Assembly (NCBI GenBank): GCA_021396245.1
Contig: WNYE01000053.1
Coordinates: forward strand, 124,001-188,000
Direction of reading: 5' to 3'
DNA length: 64,000 nucleotides
Source of the DNA: Sporothrix humicola
Taxonomy: Eukaryota > Ascomycota > Sordariomycetes > Ophiostomatales > Ophiostomataceae
Shown here: positions 33,601-45,300 of the stretch, piece by piece
Layout of the letters: every line of letters begins with the position of its first letter
How positions within the stretch are numbered: the first letter of the stretch is position 1
Position numbers and translations under genes: made by a program
Notes under the pieces: generated by a model
Databases searched by the model: none
The model's input: the letters and a program-made list of their open reading frames with translations, nothing else
Told to the model about the DNA's origin: nothing

Positions 33601-36600
33601 TTTTCCATCGGGCCTCTGCAACAGCCAACAAAACTGTACTTTGTACAAGTAAGCGGTGTGACGAACACTTCACACTCACACACCACAACACAACACAAGA
33701 AAAGCAAATACTCTCGCTTGATCACAACGCCACCACTCTCTCGTGAATGAAGAAGGGTCGGCAATGTGACGAGACAAGTGCCAACCGTCGTAACTTGGCC
33801 ATGTGCATCCGCTTCGTGTCGCCTTTTGCCTAGAATGAGAGAAGAATTGAGCAAATGGACGGCGATACGATGACATGAAGAATGGTAGCGAGAAAGCCGC
33901 TGGGCATCCATCGTGACATTTCATCCTCACGCAGCCCTCGTGTCTCGTCTTGTCTTTTGCCAGTTGTGTCTTTCCTCTCCCGCCTCGCTATTTTCCTCAT
34001 TCTGCCCATGTTCATACAGCGGCGGTTGGAAAGCAAAGGCAGCCCCATGAGCTGTTTGGTCTCGTTTGGCCCCCCCGGGTCAAGAGGGCATCTTGCAGCA
34101 GGGACCCTGGTCAAATGTTTTTGCATTTTTGCATTTCGTCTGCTCGCCGTGCTTGCCTCCTGGCCTGGCCCGCTCTTCAGCTTGCCATGGACACTCATGT
34201 GATCAAAAATGGACCCGCTTGCAGGAGACCCTAAAATCTCCACCCTAACGGGACGGACCTTTTCTTTCCTTTTCTTTTCTTGGGTGTCACCTCCAGCCTG
34301 TCCTTCGGTGCCCGGTACGGGAAAGGAAGACAACGCTGGCAGAGAAGAAAAAAGTGACAAAAGGACAAAAAACGGGAGATGAGTAAACCGAGACTCCAGC
34401 ACGAGGCACAGGCCCATCCAGCCCCAATTGTGTTTTTTGCACACCCGTCCATCATCCATCCCTAACATTCGGCGTATCTTTTGCAGACGGAACTGCAATA
34501 AAAGGAAAGTGGACCGGTGTGGTGTTGACAAGGTCTCTCGCACTCACACCCGCACTCTCTGCTTCCTTTTGTTCCTCTTCTCACAATTTTGTCCCTTCTC
34601 AATTTTTCTTTTCTCCCAACCTCGTAAAATCACATTGCAGCACACCTGCAACACCCTTTCGACAGGCCAAGGCCGAGCAAAAGGTCCAATGCGAATGAAT
34701 AAAGTTGCTTTTTGTGCTCGGCTTGCTTCTGCTTTTGCATCTTGGTGTCGTAGTGCAGAGGGTGAAAATTCTGTAGTGGTGTCTGGATGCACTCTTCGTG
34801 TTGTTTCGATGGATTGATGGGATGTGATGGATGGGGCTGATTGGGTTTGCATCATCCTGCTCTTGCTTTCCCTCTCTGGAGAAAGAACGGCTCGCGCTTG
34901 GCCCAACCTCTTAGGCCTCCTTTTGCAGCTGTCTCTCGTCGTCTCGCTCTCTCTCTCTCGCCCGGCAGCATGAAGGATGCATCCCGCATCACATTGCGTA
35001 TCGTTGCTGCACTCCTTCGGTTTTCCTTCCCACCTATTACGGGCACATCGCGTCGTTTCCTCCTTTGCCGCCTCCCGCCTCTTCTCTTTTCCTTGTCTTT
35101 GCTGTTGCCGGCCTCTGATTTGTCGCCCTAGACATTTTTTTGCCTCAAGAAACAAAAATAGTCGACTCCCGAGTTTTTTTTAATGGAACGCAAATCGAAA
35201 AAGGACGAAGGATGCCGCATATGCAAATGCCTTCTTTGGGAACGGTCTGTGACTGAAGCCCCAAGCACGCCTCATTCCTTCAGTAGAGAAAAAGAAAAGA
35301 ATGTTGCTGGCATGAGAAGCATGCCGAGTACTTTACGAACTCGTATGGATCGAAGAAATGCAACATACATTTCATGATTCGATATACGAACAAGTGACAG
35401 ACACAGCTTTGAACTTGAGCCTGTGGCTTTCGGCCTATGCAGATGCTGTTCCTAGGCAGGAAGCGTGTGCCTTTGAGATCGTAGACGCCTCTCCTGATCG
35501 TCTCCTTGCTGCTACTTTTCAAGAACTGTCATTCATGTGGACCTCACTATCCTCCTGTAAGTGGGGAGATCACCTAGGGGAAAAGAAGCAGATGAAAAAA
35601 GGTGGGTGGTGGGTATTCTGTATCGGCTGCCCTGGGTAGTGCCGTAGCGGGTGCGGGAGCGAGCCCGCGAAAGCGCGCTGCACCATGCTTGGAGGGGATG
35701 GGACACTGACACATCGCAGGGGGCAAAGATTGCCAATGTGGGGGAAATGGGGGAGGGGTGTGGCTTGTATCGTGCTTGTGCAGCTTACTTCTGGCGATAC
35801 TGTGGTACAAGCACAACTTTTTTCCTCTGGCCAGAGACATAAGATGGCCACTCGCCCTATTCGAAAGACCGTTAGGAAATTTGGCATGTTGTGTAATGTA
35901 GAAAGGCCTCTTGTTGTTGCGACATGGGGCGTAGCTTGTGCTCGTATCATCAACCTGGAGGACATTGTTGGTAGGTGGCACAACATGATGCGGTGGCCCA
36001 ACATGCCTCCAGCTTTGGGCACACGTCTGTGTTTGCCGCGTGCGACAGAGGCTTGCCTGTCCAGTCGATGTCTAACATGCAAGGAGGATAAGTGTGTTTG
36101 TAAGAGGAGGCCATGTTGCCCAATATCATCTGGAAGCCATGCCTCTTTGTGGAGCTGGTGTGAAAAGTAAAGGCAAGGGAGATGCGAGTCAGCTATTATG
36201 GCCATGAGCGGAGGTAGAAGAAGCACCGCTTCAGGTTCTGGCTGAACTTGTCCTGGTTAATCCGAAAACGACTGTTGCCTCAACATCATATTCAGAAAGG
36301 ACGAGTTCTCGTTCCATTTGAGACTGGCTTGCGGTCTTCGTGTTGGAATACGGAGTACTTATCGTCGTGTTGGGCTCAGTCATCTCCCGAATGCCATACT
36401 TGCAGCCCAATCACTTCATCCACCGTCATTGATTCAAGCTCTGGAATATTATCAGGCAAGGGGGCATTATTGGGCCTGGCTGGGTCCGAGAAGGGACGGC
36501 GGCATGCGGTTGTGAGACATGGGAGCTTGGGGTAGCGTTGAGACGAAGACAGATATTATGACTAGATTGGGAGTGTCTCTGTGCCGGGGAGGAGCTGATC

Positions 36601-39600
36601 AATGTGCCTGACAAACTCCAAGAAGAGGTAGAAAAAAGAGCAGTGAACAGGGCAAGAATGCAAGCATCATCTTCCCACGGGGCTGCAATACCTGATGGCC
36701 CATCCGGAGTTGCAAATTTTGAAAAAAGATAACAAGCAACATTATCGAAAGAAGTTTTCTGATTCTGGCAAAGGGATGGCCAGGTGCCTTGTTAAGTAGA
36801 AAAATAAGAGCCATGTAAACCGGTCTGGGCAGATCTGCTGAAATTTGGGGGCCGTTTTCCACGGGGAGAAATTCGTGAAGAAACGCTTCGGTGGAGGCCC
36901 GCTAGCCACTTCCAGGCCCTGGACGCGGGAGCACCAGTAAAAATACAGTAGCCCACGGCCCTGGCCGCCGCCTGGCGTGGCCCGCTCCCCGAGACTAGGC
37001 CCACTGCCCCAGGGGCAAATGTACTTATGAGCGCGAGATGACGCTAATGAGAACGGTGTTGTTGGACGTGGAGCGCGCCGTTGCGTCGCGGAACGCGACT
37101 GTTGATCGCCTACTTGTTTTGTGCCAAAGTTGAGCACCGAGAGCACTGGATGTGTTTGGGTGTTGGTGTGATAAACGGGAGGGTATTTCGACCTTCGAGC
37201 TTCGTTCCTCTTGTGAGTGCTTGTGGGAGGTACGTAAACATTTCACTTTCTCCTTGAAGAAAGTGAGCAACTGCCGTCAGCGTTGAGATGGCAGAAAAGG
37301 GGCAAAGGGAAGCGGCGTCGGACTAAAAGCCCAAACACAACTGGCCTGGCCGCTCGCCCCATTTCAAGGTGAGGCGTGCACTATCGTAGCTTGGTCGTGC
37401 ATCGAAACTGGAGAAAAGAGAGGCTCTCATGCCGGGCACGAGCCAGAATCACAACCGTGGCCGGTCAGGATCCACTGTCAGCGTCTGAATCGGTCCTGTC
37501 CTCCGCGGCCACACCGTGTTCCTGCCACTGTCAGCGATGATTCTCACACACGAATTAGCTCTCAGCATCAAACCGCTCGCCGTGTCTCGCACCCTGCACT
37601 CCGCACTCCGTATTATTTCGACTGCCACGAACGGAGCTTTTCGTGCGCTGCAACATACGCGTACCTGTAAAAGCAGTTTTGTACTTATACATATACATAG
37701 CATTGCTGCCCATCGCACAGCGCAAAATGTGCAGGGAAGATGCTGGCAGGGCTAGGTCGATCCAATCTTGCTGGGTGGGTGGTTTCGTCTCGGGGAGGGG
37801 CGGCCTGGTCCTTTTCGCTGAAGTGGTCCCATTGGGGGTCACGGGAAGGTCAATTTCAACCGGGAAATCTGGTGGTGGCCCATAAACTTGGCAGTTGAGC
37901 AGCAATCTGCCCAATCTGCCTATTTTTTCGACTCGTAACAAAACAAGGGCAGAAGCTCGAAAAATCAAGAGGAATATGCCGTGATCGTTTATTGACAAAT
38001 AGGGGAAGCGGCAGTAGGAAAATGTGTTCGTCGGGAAGGTGCGAGGTCAGGCACGGGTCGCAAGTGCCTGATTTGAGGCATGGGGATATTATCCCGAAAC
38101 AAGAAAGAGCGGCATGGGACAACCGTTCCTTCCATGCCCGTTCGCATTTCTTTGCCCGTACAATTCGAGCATGGCCACACACTTGTTCCTTCCTCGTTTT
38201 GCTCTTTCTACACTGTCGTAAACAGCGACTTCATTTTACTTCGTCCAGAATATTCCAGGCTGATGCCCTTCCAAAAACGGTAGGGCCGACCGGGCCAGGG
38301 GTGTCTTGCTCTATCCTTGTTCGAACAAATCTATCTTTCGGTCGGTCCTTCCCCCTTTGCCAAGCACGCAGCCGCTGTTTGAACCATCCTGCCGCAAACA
38401 GCAAACAAACAGAACCGGCGGCGTGCAGCAAGTAAGGGCATTCACAATTTTCGCAGTGCCCGTTTTGCACAACTTCATGAGACACGAGTAAATAGAATTG
38501 AGATACAGGCACGGGAGAATGGATACGACCAATTTGTCGCACAATACTCCGTACAACGGTTGGCTTTCGGTTGCAGCAGGCCAACCAGTGAGATAGAGGG
38601 CTCGCAATATCCAACCGGGCTGCCTTCCCGTCGAGGCGCGCGGAACGCCCCTCGTCCCTTCCTATTTGATCATGTTCTCTTTATCTTCCATCGCCCTTCC
38701 CTTCTCTTCATTCCTGATTTAACTAACCATTCGTTCTTTCCTTCTGTAACAATCCATGTATCCGTGCAAAGTACTCTTGTACTGTGTATTTCCCAAATTG
38801 GCATGTATTCTGTCAAAAATGGCTCCTTCAGAGCAATACTGGCAAGCAATGCGGTCCACTTGTTTTTGTCCAGTGCCGTTAGCAGGTCCAAGCCCATGTG
38901 CCTTCCCCTCCCCCCATACCTTTTGTTGTCTAGGGCTATTTCGGTCCTGTCTGGCTGCAGCGCATACTCGCCTCGTTCTTTCCTCGCCGACAGACACAAC
39001 GAACCTCACGTAGGAAGGAACCAGATGGGCAAGACGTTGAGAATTTGGAATGCACGATGGACAAATCGTGGCTGCATTGAAACCAAAGTGGCAGGGCTCA
39101 GAGAGACAACAAATCGGTGACATGTTCTTCTCTTCATCTTCCACACAGACAGCGGCATCACGGACAGACCACACCACACGGGAAATGCATCCTTTGGTGT
39201 TTATGCGAAATGGTAACTGGTACGCACTGCTCTCAGATACCCTCTCGGTCCCAAAGTCTGGCCTGACCTGCCCGGCCCGCCGCCCATCCCTTTCGAGTCG
39301 AGCCGCCCGCTGTTTCGTGTTGATCCCGCCCTGGAGACCCGAGCAAATGATATACAAGGACGCCAACCGGCGAGCGAGAAACAAAAACAGGCGGGAAGTG
39401 CTGATGATAGGCTGGAAATGGCTAAAGACGTGCGTGCGGGGAGGAGAGTGCGACAAGCAGAGCCAAAATCAGCAGCCAACAACTTTTGATAATCTTTTGC
39501 TGCCTGCATGTGTTGCGACCGTGCGTGCATCTTTGCAGGTTTCTTCACCGCATCGAGGAAAAGAGCACGATTCAATGCAGCACGAGTGCACGACGCACAG

Positions 39601-42279
39601 CAACATAAACACAGCCAAGGTCAATTCATATTATGCCGCTGCCTTTGCTCGGACTTTCCGTGCAAAGTTCGGGCATCTCTTCCCTCCCGCCACTGCCGTT
39701 GCGTGCTTTTCATTATTCTTCAATTTGTTCACGGCTGTGCACAAACAAGCACACCCACTTGGCCGCATTTATGGGGTTTGTTTCTTTTCCCCCCTTCCAC
39801 TTGGAAAAATCTGTCAACTTTTCCAGATTGAATTGCAGAACACAACCTCAGACAGAGTGGGAGCGGCCACAGCGTGCATACACACACTCGCACTTGTCTT
39901 CCACAGCGTGCAATGCACTCAGGTACTCAATAACCAACGCCGCGTTCACCCGCATCTTCACCGCTCCCGCAATATGTGCTGCAGGGGCAACAAAACAGTA
40001 GGCTCATCAGGGAGACGGCATGAAATTGCTGACTGTTCGCGCATCTCTGCCCCTTTTGGGCATCTTCTGTTGAAAAAGAAAGAAATGAGATGAAGAAAAA
40101 TAACAAGAGCATCAGTGCGGGAGAAACAACTGCCCAGCTCTGACGGCATTATGAAAGGGTTTCCCGATATTCAAAGGTCTCCAAGGATGGACACTGAACT
40201 GCACTTCGGTGTGGCAGCGACCGAGCTTCAGGTCCAAAAATGATGACAAAAAGTCAACGCCATGAGCCCTGACGTCGTTGGGGGTCAAGTGTCAAGAGAT
40301 GGACCCTCTGGGCAAACAGGGGAAGAGGAGAAACTCTCCGATCTCCCGGCGTTGGTCCCTCTTCTTTCCTAGGGCCTGCTCGGCAGCCAATGGACTGGGC
40401 TGGACGTCCCGTGCCGCAAGAGCGACAGATGACCAGGCCTGAGCTTTTTTCTCATCTGGTGCAGATGCAAGGCGGGAAAGGGAGGAGCCTGGCAACACAG
40501 GCCCTTGTCCAAGTCCCCCAAGGTGCGATGGCAACTAAGCCTGAATGAGCAATATTCGGCAACCGACCAGCGGGCACTCGCTCGTCGTTGGTCACTTGTC
40601 ACTCTCTTTCTCGCACATGAACCTCGTCTGCCATTCTGATCTTGATCTTGACCTTGGAGTCGTCTCATTGTTCCATCGTGCCTTGTGCTATCGTGTCGGC
40701 CTTCTTCCCATTGGAACCGAGTGCTCGGTCCCGGCAGATGGCCTGCCTTTTGACTTGTTTTCGTTGGAGTCTTTTCTCTCGTAGACTGTCTGACCACTGG
40801 TGACCATTTGGCCGTCGCAAGCCGCTTTTGGGTCCCTGGTTCCGAGGGCAAGGAAAATCCATCGCCACCAAGGCAGGCCATTGTCGTATTGGGGGCAATG
40901 TTCGAGTCTTATCACCGCCGAATTGCTGTCGTCATGATTGAGTCCCTTTTTGCGTGTCTTTTTCTGGTCCTCGGCTCCCCTCGCTTCCTGTCCCCATCGT
41001 GACCCGTCCTCATAAGTACGGGCTTTTGGAAGCATCAATTCAGCTCGACTGGCATCGTGAGTGGGCACGAAGGATGTGCTATATACAGAGATACAGAGTG
41101 CTAAAGCCCATGGCCACCTTTTCTTTTTGCCCCTTGCCTACTTTTGCCACTGCTATGACTCCGTTCCTGCATTGGCCTGCCGCTTCCGGTGGATTCTCGC
41201 GGTCCCGTCCGCCACGACACAAAGAAGCACGAGAGAATCAGAGACAGCGACTTCGTGAGAGGAGGGACACGACACAAGACAACGGCAACACAAACACAGC
41301 AACACAGCAGCAAGAGGAACGGAAGCAGAAACATAGAAACATAGAAACAAAACCGGACACAAGAAAAATTCGCCGTCTTTGTCGCGTGGGTGACAAGCAT
41401 AAACCGGGCCAGGAACATGTGCTGGTGTGTCTCACTTATGACGGCATGCTGACCGTCCCTGGACAAAGGGAATTTGCTTGGTGTTATTCATCCGCGATGA
41501 GCACAAGCACATATCAAAGCAATCTGACACGACAATGGTCGTTTTATGTGAAGCACTTTAGTCTTCAGTCTGCGTAACATCGCGCATCGGTCAATTGCAA
41601 GTTTTCTTCGGCGTGCAAATCCATGCTATTTCTGATTCTTCGTGGCCCACCATATTCTCGAAGCGAGGGAGGTGACGAAAAGGACACAGCCAAAGAAAAA
41701 GAAAGAAAGAAATACAGTGCAGCCAGAGACTCTGACCTCACGGGCAGGCTAAACCACAATCGGCCCTAGCCAACCAGTTTGCTTGGCATCCAAAACCGCC
41801 TGCGGCCCATCATGCGACCGCACTGGGGGGTGCCGCGCTGGATGCCGCGCGCTGGCTTCCCTTGGGTGCCGCCGTGGTGGGTGGGAAACGGGCAGACGGG
41901 GTGGGTTGATCAGGCGGGATTAGGCGGCGGATTGGTGGATTTGGTGTGAGATGTGAGAGAGGAGAAACTTGGGAACTATGGCATCTCTAGCTTCTGACTG
42001 GCAGAATGGCAGCTGCTGGTCGCCGCACATGCCCACTCTTTTCCGCGACCGGCGTGCCCTAACGGCAAGCAGGGGGCGAAGCGAGCAGGACTTTCTGGAG
42101 TATTCTTGCGTCGAAGACTGGAAAAAACTCGCGCAGCACAAAGCAGAGCAGCACGCTCGGCACGCAAAAAAAGGGAGGGGACAAGACGAAGGCCGGCAAG
42201 ACGAGGCAAGGCCACGAGCAAAAAAAATAAGGCGCAGCATACTGCGTACAGGTACAACAACACAACCGACGAAGATACA
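30615..42279. other. gene-poor region, left part (no defensible genes)
   Basis: Some 11.7 kb lack an exon with coding bias on either strand. The longest frames (32844-33563 +, 33830-34543 -, 39050-40093 +, 38719-39456 -) have unbiased third positions and no recognisable domains. Structure present: strongly T/C-rich plus strand at 32340-32900 and 33000-33130; a TGCA-rich stretch at 33121-35015; TACGGAGTA words at 36349 and 38545; A/G-rich 41225-41350 with repeated ACATAGAA. A stretch at 35640-36560 differs slightly in texture, but no transposase could be identified. Confidence 0.5.
31693..31700. promoter_or_regulatory. TCACGTGA palindrome in gene-poor region
   Basis: This is the same 8-bp E-box palindrome as upstream of SHB17. 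It lies about 1.1 kb upstream of copy B of the cysteine-rich pair (which is transcribed leftward from 30614), so it could act on that gene. This is inferred from position only. Confidence 0.2.
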
Positions 42280-42337
42280 CTGCAGAATGCAGGCTGAATA
42301 CAGGCTGCAGAATGCAGGCTGAATACAGGCTGCAGAA
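42280..42337. repeat. 25-bp tandem duplication with partial third copy
   Basis: Two exact 25-base copies (42280-42304 and 42305-42329, starting CTGCAGAATGCAGG) are followed by the first eight bases of a third. It is noncoding and probably recent, as the copies are identical. Confidence 0.85.
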
Positions 42338-45300
42338 ATGTGCAAAAGTACAGGTGGACGGGGGTGACAAGGGAGGACAAAGGCAAGGGCAGAACACTGG
42401 ATCCTTTGTATCTGACATCGTCCGCTACACAAACGGCTTCACATGAAGCCAGAGATGCAAACGACAGGCCTGGCACCGTAATAGGCTGGCGGGACACAGC
42501 AGGGGCTCATGCAATGTCTGTCTTGCCCGGTCGAGCCCATTGCTCCCACACATGCCGGACTGAGACAGTGACACGCAACGGCTGCAGGCGCTGTAATACG
42601 TTGTTACCGCAGCAAACGATGCAGCCATCAGCAGCTGTCGACGGCATGTGCAGACGATACTTTTGCTTGAGGCAAGATATATACGGAGTACGAATGCACT
42701 CGCTTTTGTATCTTACTCATAGTTGCCCGTCCAGGGCTACCTTTTGGATCAGCATCAGGGCGAGTTCCTGTGCTGTGCCTGAGTACGGTTGTCATCTTGT
42801 TTCGTTATTCAGCTGGCAGCGAGGAGGTTGCAAAATATAATAAATGAAGAGGGGAGAATGGGAAAAAAGGAAGAGAAAAAGAAATATTGGGTGCATCACA
42901 GAAACACGGTCCAGACTGGGCACCAGCACAGACAAGGCCCCCTCCCCCGTATTTGTGCGTTGTTCAATTGTATGTACGGGGTTCCTTCCTATTCGTACGG
43001 AGTAAGCAATGCGGGTAAGTCGTGGGCGCTCCCGCCTCTTTCCTTTCTTGTCAATAAAAACTGCATCTTGTCTCCTTCGCACCTTCCCTTCCATCACCTT
43101 CTGCACGCCGAGCTCTTTTGTATGTGCATCTTACGTGTCCACGCCGAGGCCAAAGTCCTAGGCCGTTCATTTGCAGATGCCGTAAATTTTGTAGCAGCAA
43201 AGTGAGATACGACCACGATGTATCTTGTATCCATCTTACTTTGTGGACACAAAAGCATGGTTCAGTGTCGCGTCCTTGTGTCGGTTAGCTTGCCGTACTC
43301 TCGCGTGCAGGCAGTGCCTTTGCGTTCTTCTCTGCCGTGCAGCGGGCCTACCCTGTTCCCTTTTCCCCTTTGAGCCAGTCCTTGCCAAATGATGGGTGTT
43401 CAAAGCGAACAGGCACTGGAGCAAACTGGGGCAAAAAGTCACCTGTAGCTTTTTCAGTCCAGGCATGGCATGGCTCAATTGAAGCGTTTGGCTGGGCTAG
43501 GCCCCATCTGGAATTTTAGCCTACCCCTTGGGGGCGTGTTGTTCTGAATTTTGTGCTTCAGGCACGCCCTCTAGTAGCCAGACCATTTTCATACCCCTGT
43601 ATCGCCCACCCCCCTCCTTCTGGCCTTTTTGTGTCGTTTCTGTCTTTTGGGTCAGCCAGTCCTGTCTGGTTTGCTTTCGCGTCCAAGGCCATGTTTTCTG
43701 CTCGATTCTGGAACAATCTGGCGAAGGATGTGATTTCCAGTTTGTTTGTTGTTTTGCTCGTTATCACTCACTTCGTAAAAGCCAGGCAGACTCGCAAAAA
43801 GTCCAGCAATACAAGATGCCATTGCCTTCTAAATTTGTCCATTTCCATTTTTGATTTTCCTCTGCACTTCCACCCCTTGCGTTTGGCTGTTCTTTTGCTC
43901 ACCTTTTCTCTCAAGGTCTGTCTCCATTTGTCTCCAGTCTCTCACTCTTTCTTTTGCCCTTCGGCCCACGCCCACGCAGAAACACACCCCACCCCCTCCC
44001 CCCTGTCACCCCGATTCTCCCTCATTGGCGTTCCCAGTCCTGTGCTCGTCAATGATCCAGGGCCCAGCAGCACGCGCCGTAGCGACCCGTTTGTGCCAAC
44101 AGGATCCTTGGTGGGTGCAGAAGAAGAAAAAAAAATAGAGAAAAACAAGAGACACACCCAGGCCTTGGGGGTGGGAGAAACAGATGAGAGACATGGGAAG
44201 GATTAAAAAAATCTAATAAGAAGCCCCAGATCCCACCTCCCGTCAAGCAATCCCACTTCTTGCAACCTTTTGGTCTATTTTGCCATTCAGTTCGCTTGCA
44301 ACGTGCTTCCTCGGTTTTTTATTCAGCAACATCGACGACATTAACAAAAACGTCAATACATCAACAACGAGGACAACGACGAAGACGACAACGACGACCA
44401 AAACAACAGAATTAATTACGTCAAAGACTATAACAAGAGGTGCGTTCTCTATCTGCGTTGTTGTTCCAGCTCTTTTTGTATTGTCTTGTTTTGCATCATC
44501 AAATCATCCCACGATCACCTATATTCAACAAACACACAAACACCACAAACACGTCATGACCTGTCAAGTGTCTTTTAACGCCACGCCGAGTTTCTTTCAT
44601 TGTCTTTTGTTCTGCACTGCCTTCTGCACATCATTTTCATTCACTTGACTTCACCTCAGTTATTTCCCCACTCATCTCATCCCGAGTTCTTTCATATCAC
44701 TTTTGGTTTCTTTGTTCTTCTTTTTCACTCCACTTGTCATCCCAAGGAAAGGCCCGTTACCACCAGGAGCCGGCCGTGAACCAAAACCACCAGACCCAAC
44801 GCCAGAACGACTGGCGCCAAAATTTGCCTCACGTTGAGGGAGAAAACAGCTCGCGAGACAAAGATCCACTGGACTTGTACGGGAGTGACGGGCTGCAGCG
44901 GCAACCCTTTTTTCCTCTCTGTCTCTGTGTGTCTCTCTCTACTGTGTACAGTCTCTTAAGCCTAGTGGGCAATGGGGAGCGGAAGGGATCGGATGGCAAA
45001 CTAAAGTTAGTGGGTGGTGACGGTGTGTAATGCGGCGGTAGCCTCGGACGGTGAACGAGCACGAGGGGTATCTGGTACAAGTTGACGCAAACGTGACTCG
45101 GAGGCCCAGAGGCAACCAGATCTCGGGCCGCAGGCGACTGAGACGATGAGGATGGCCAGTTTGGCAGCAAACGCAAAGAGTCTATCACGGGCATCGGCAA
45201 ACCAGCATGAAAATCAACTTGGCTCGGGATATGACAACATGACAACACAATGATGAGAAATATGGCCGAAACAACGAGCTCGCCTTGGACCATCGCCAAC

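Noticed and set aside
33830..35155. Two adjoining minus-strand frames of 237 and 203 codons
   Set aside because: They mirror the pyrimidine-rich plus strand, giving purine-rich codons (Lys, Glu, Arg) with few stops. No codon bias.
35640..36560. Possible decayed transposon
   Set aside because: The texture differs a little from the flanks and both strands have 160-220 codon frames. No transposase motif, terminal inverted repeat or target duplication could be found.
39050..40093. 347-codon plus-strand frame, the longest unassigned one in the window
   Set aside because: Third positions are close to random, there are no recognisable motifs, and an overlapping 245-codon frame exists on the other strand. 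Its length is unusual, so it deserves a transcript check, but I cannot support it as a gene.
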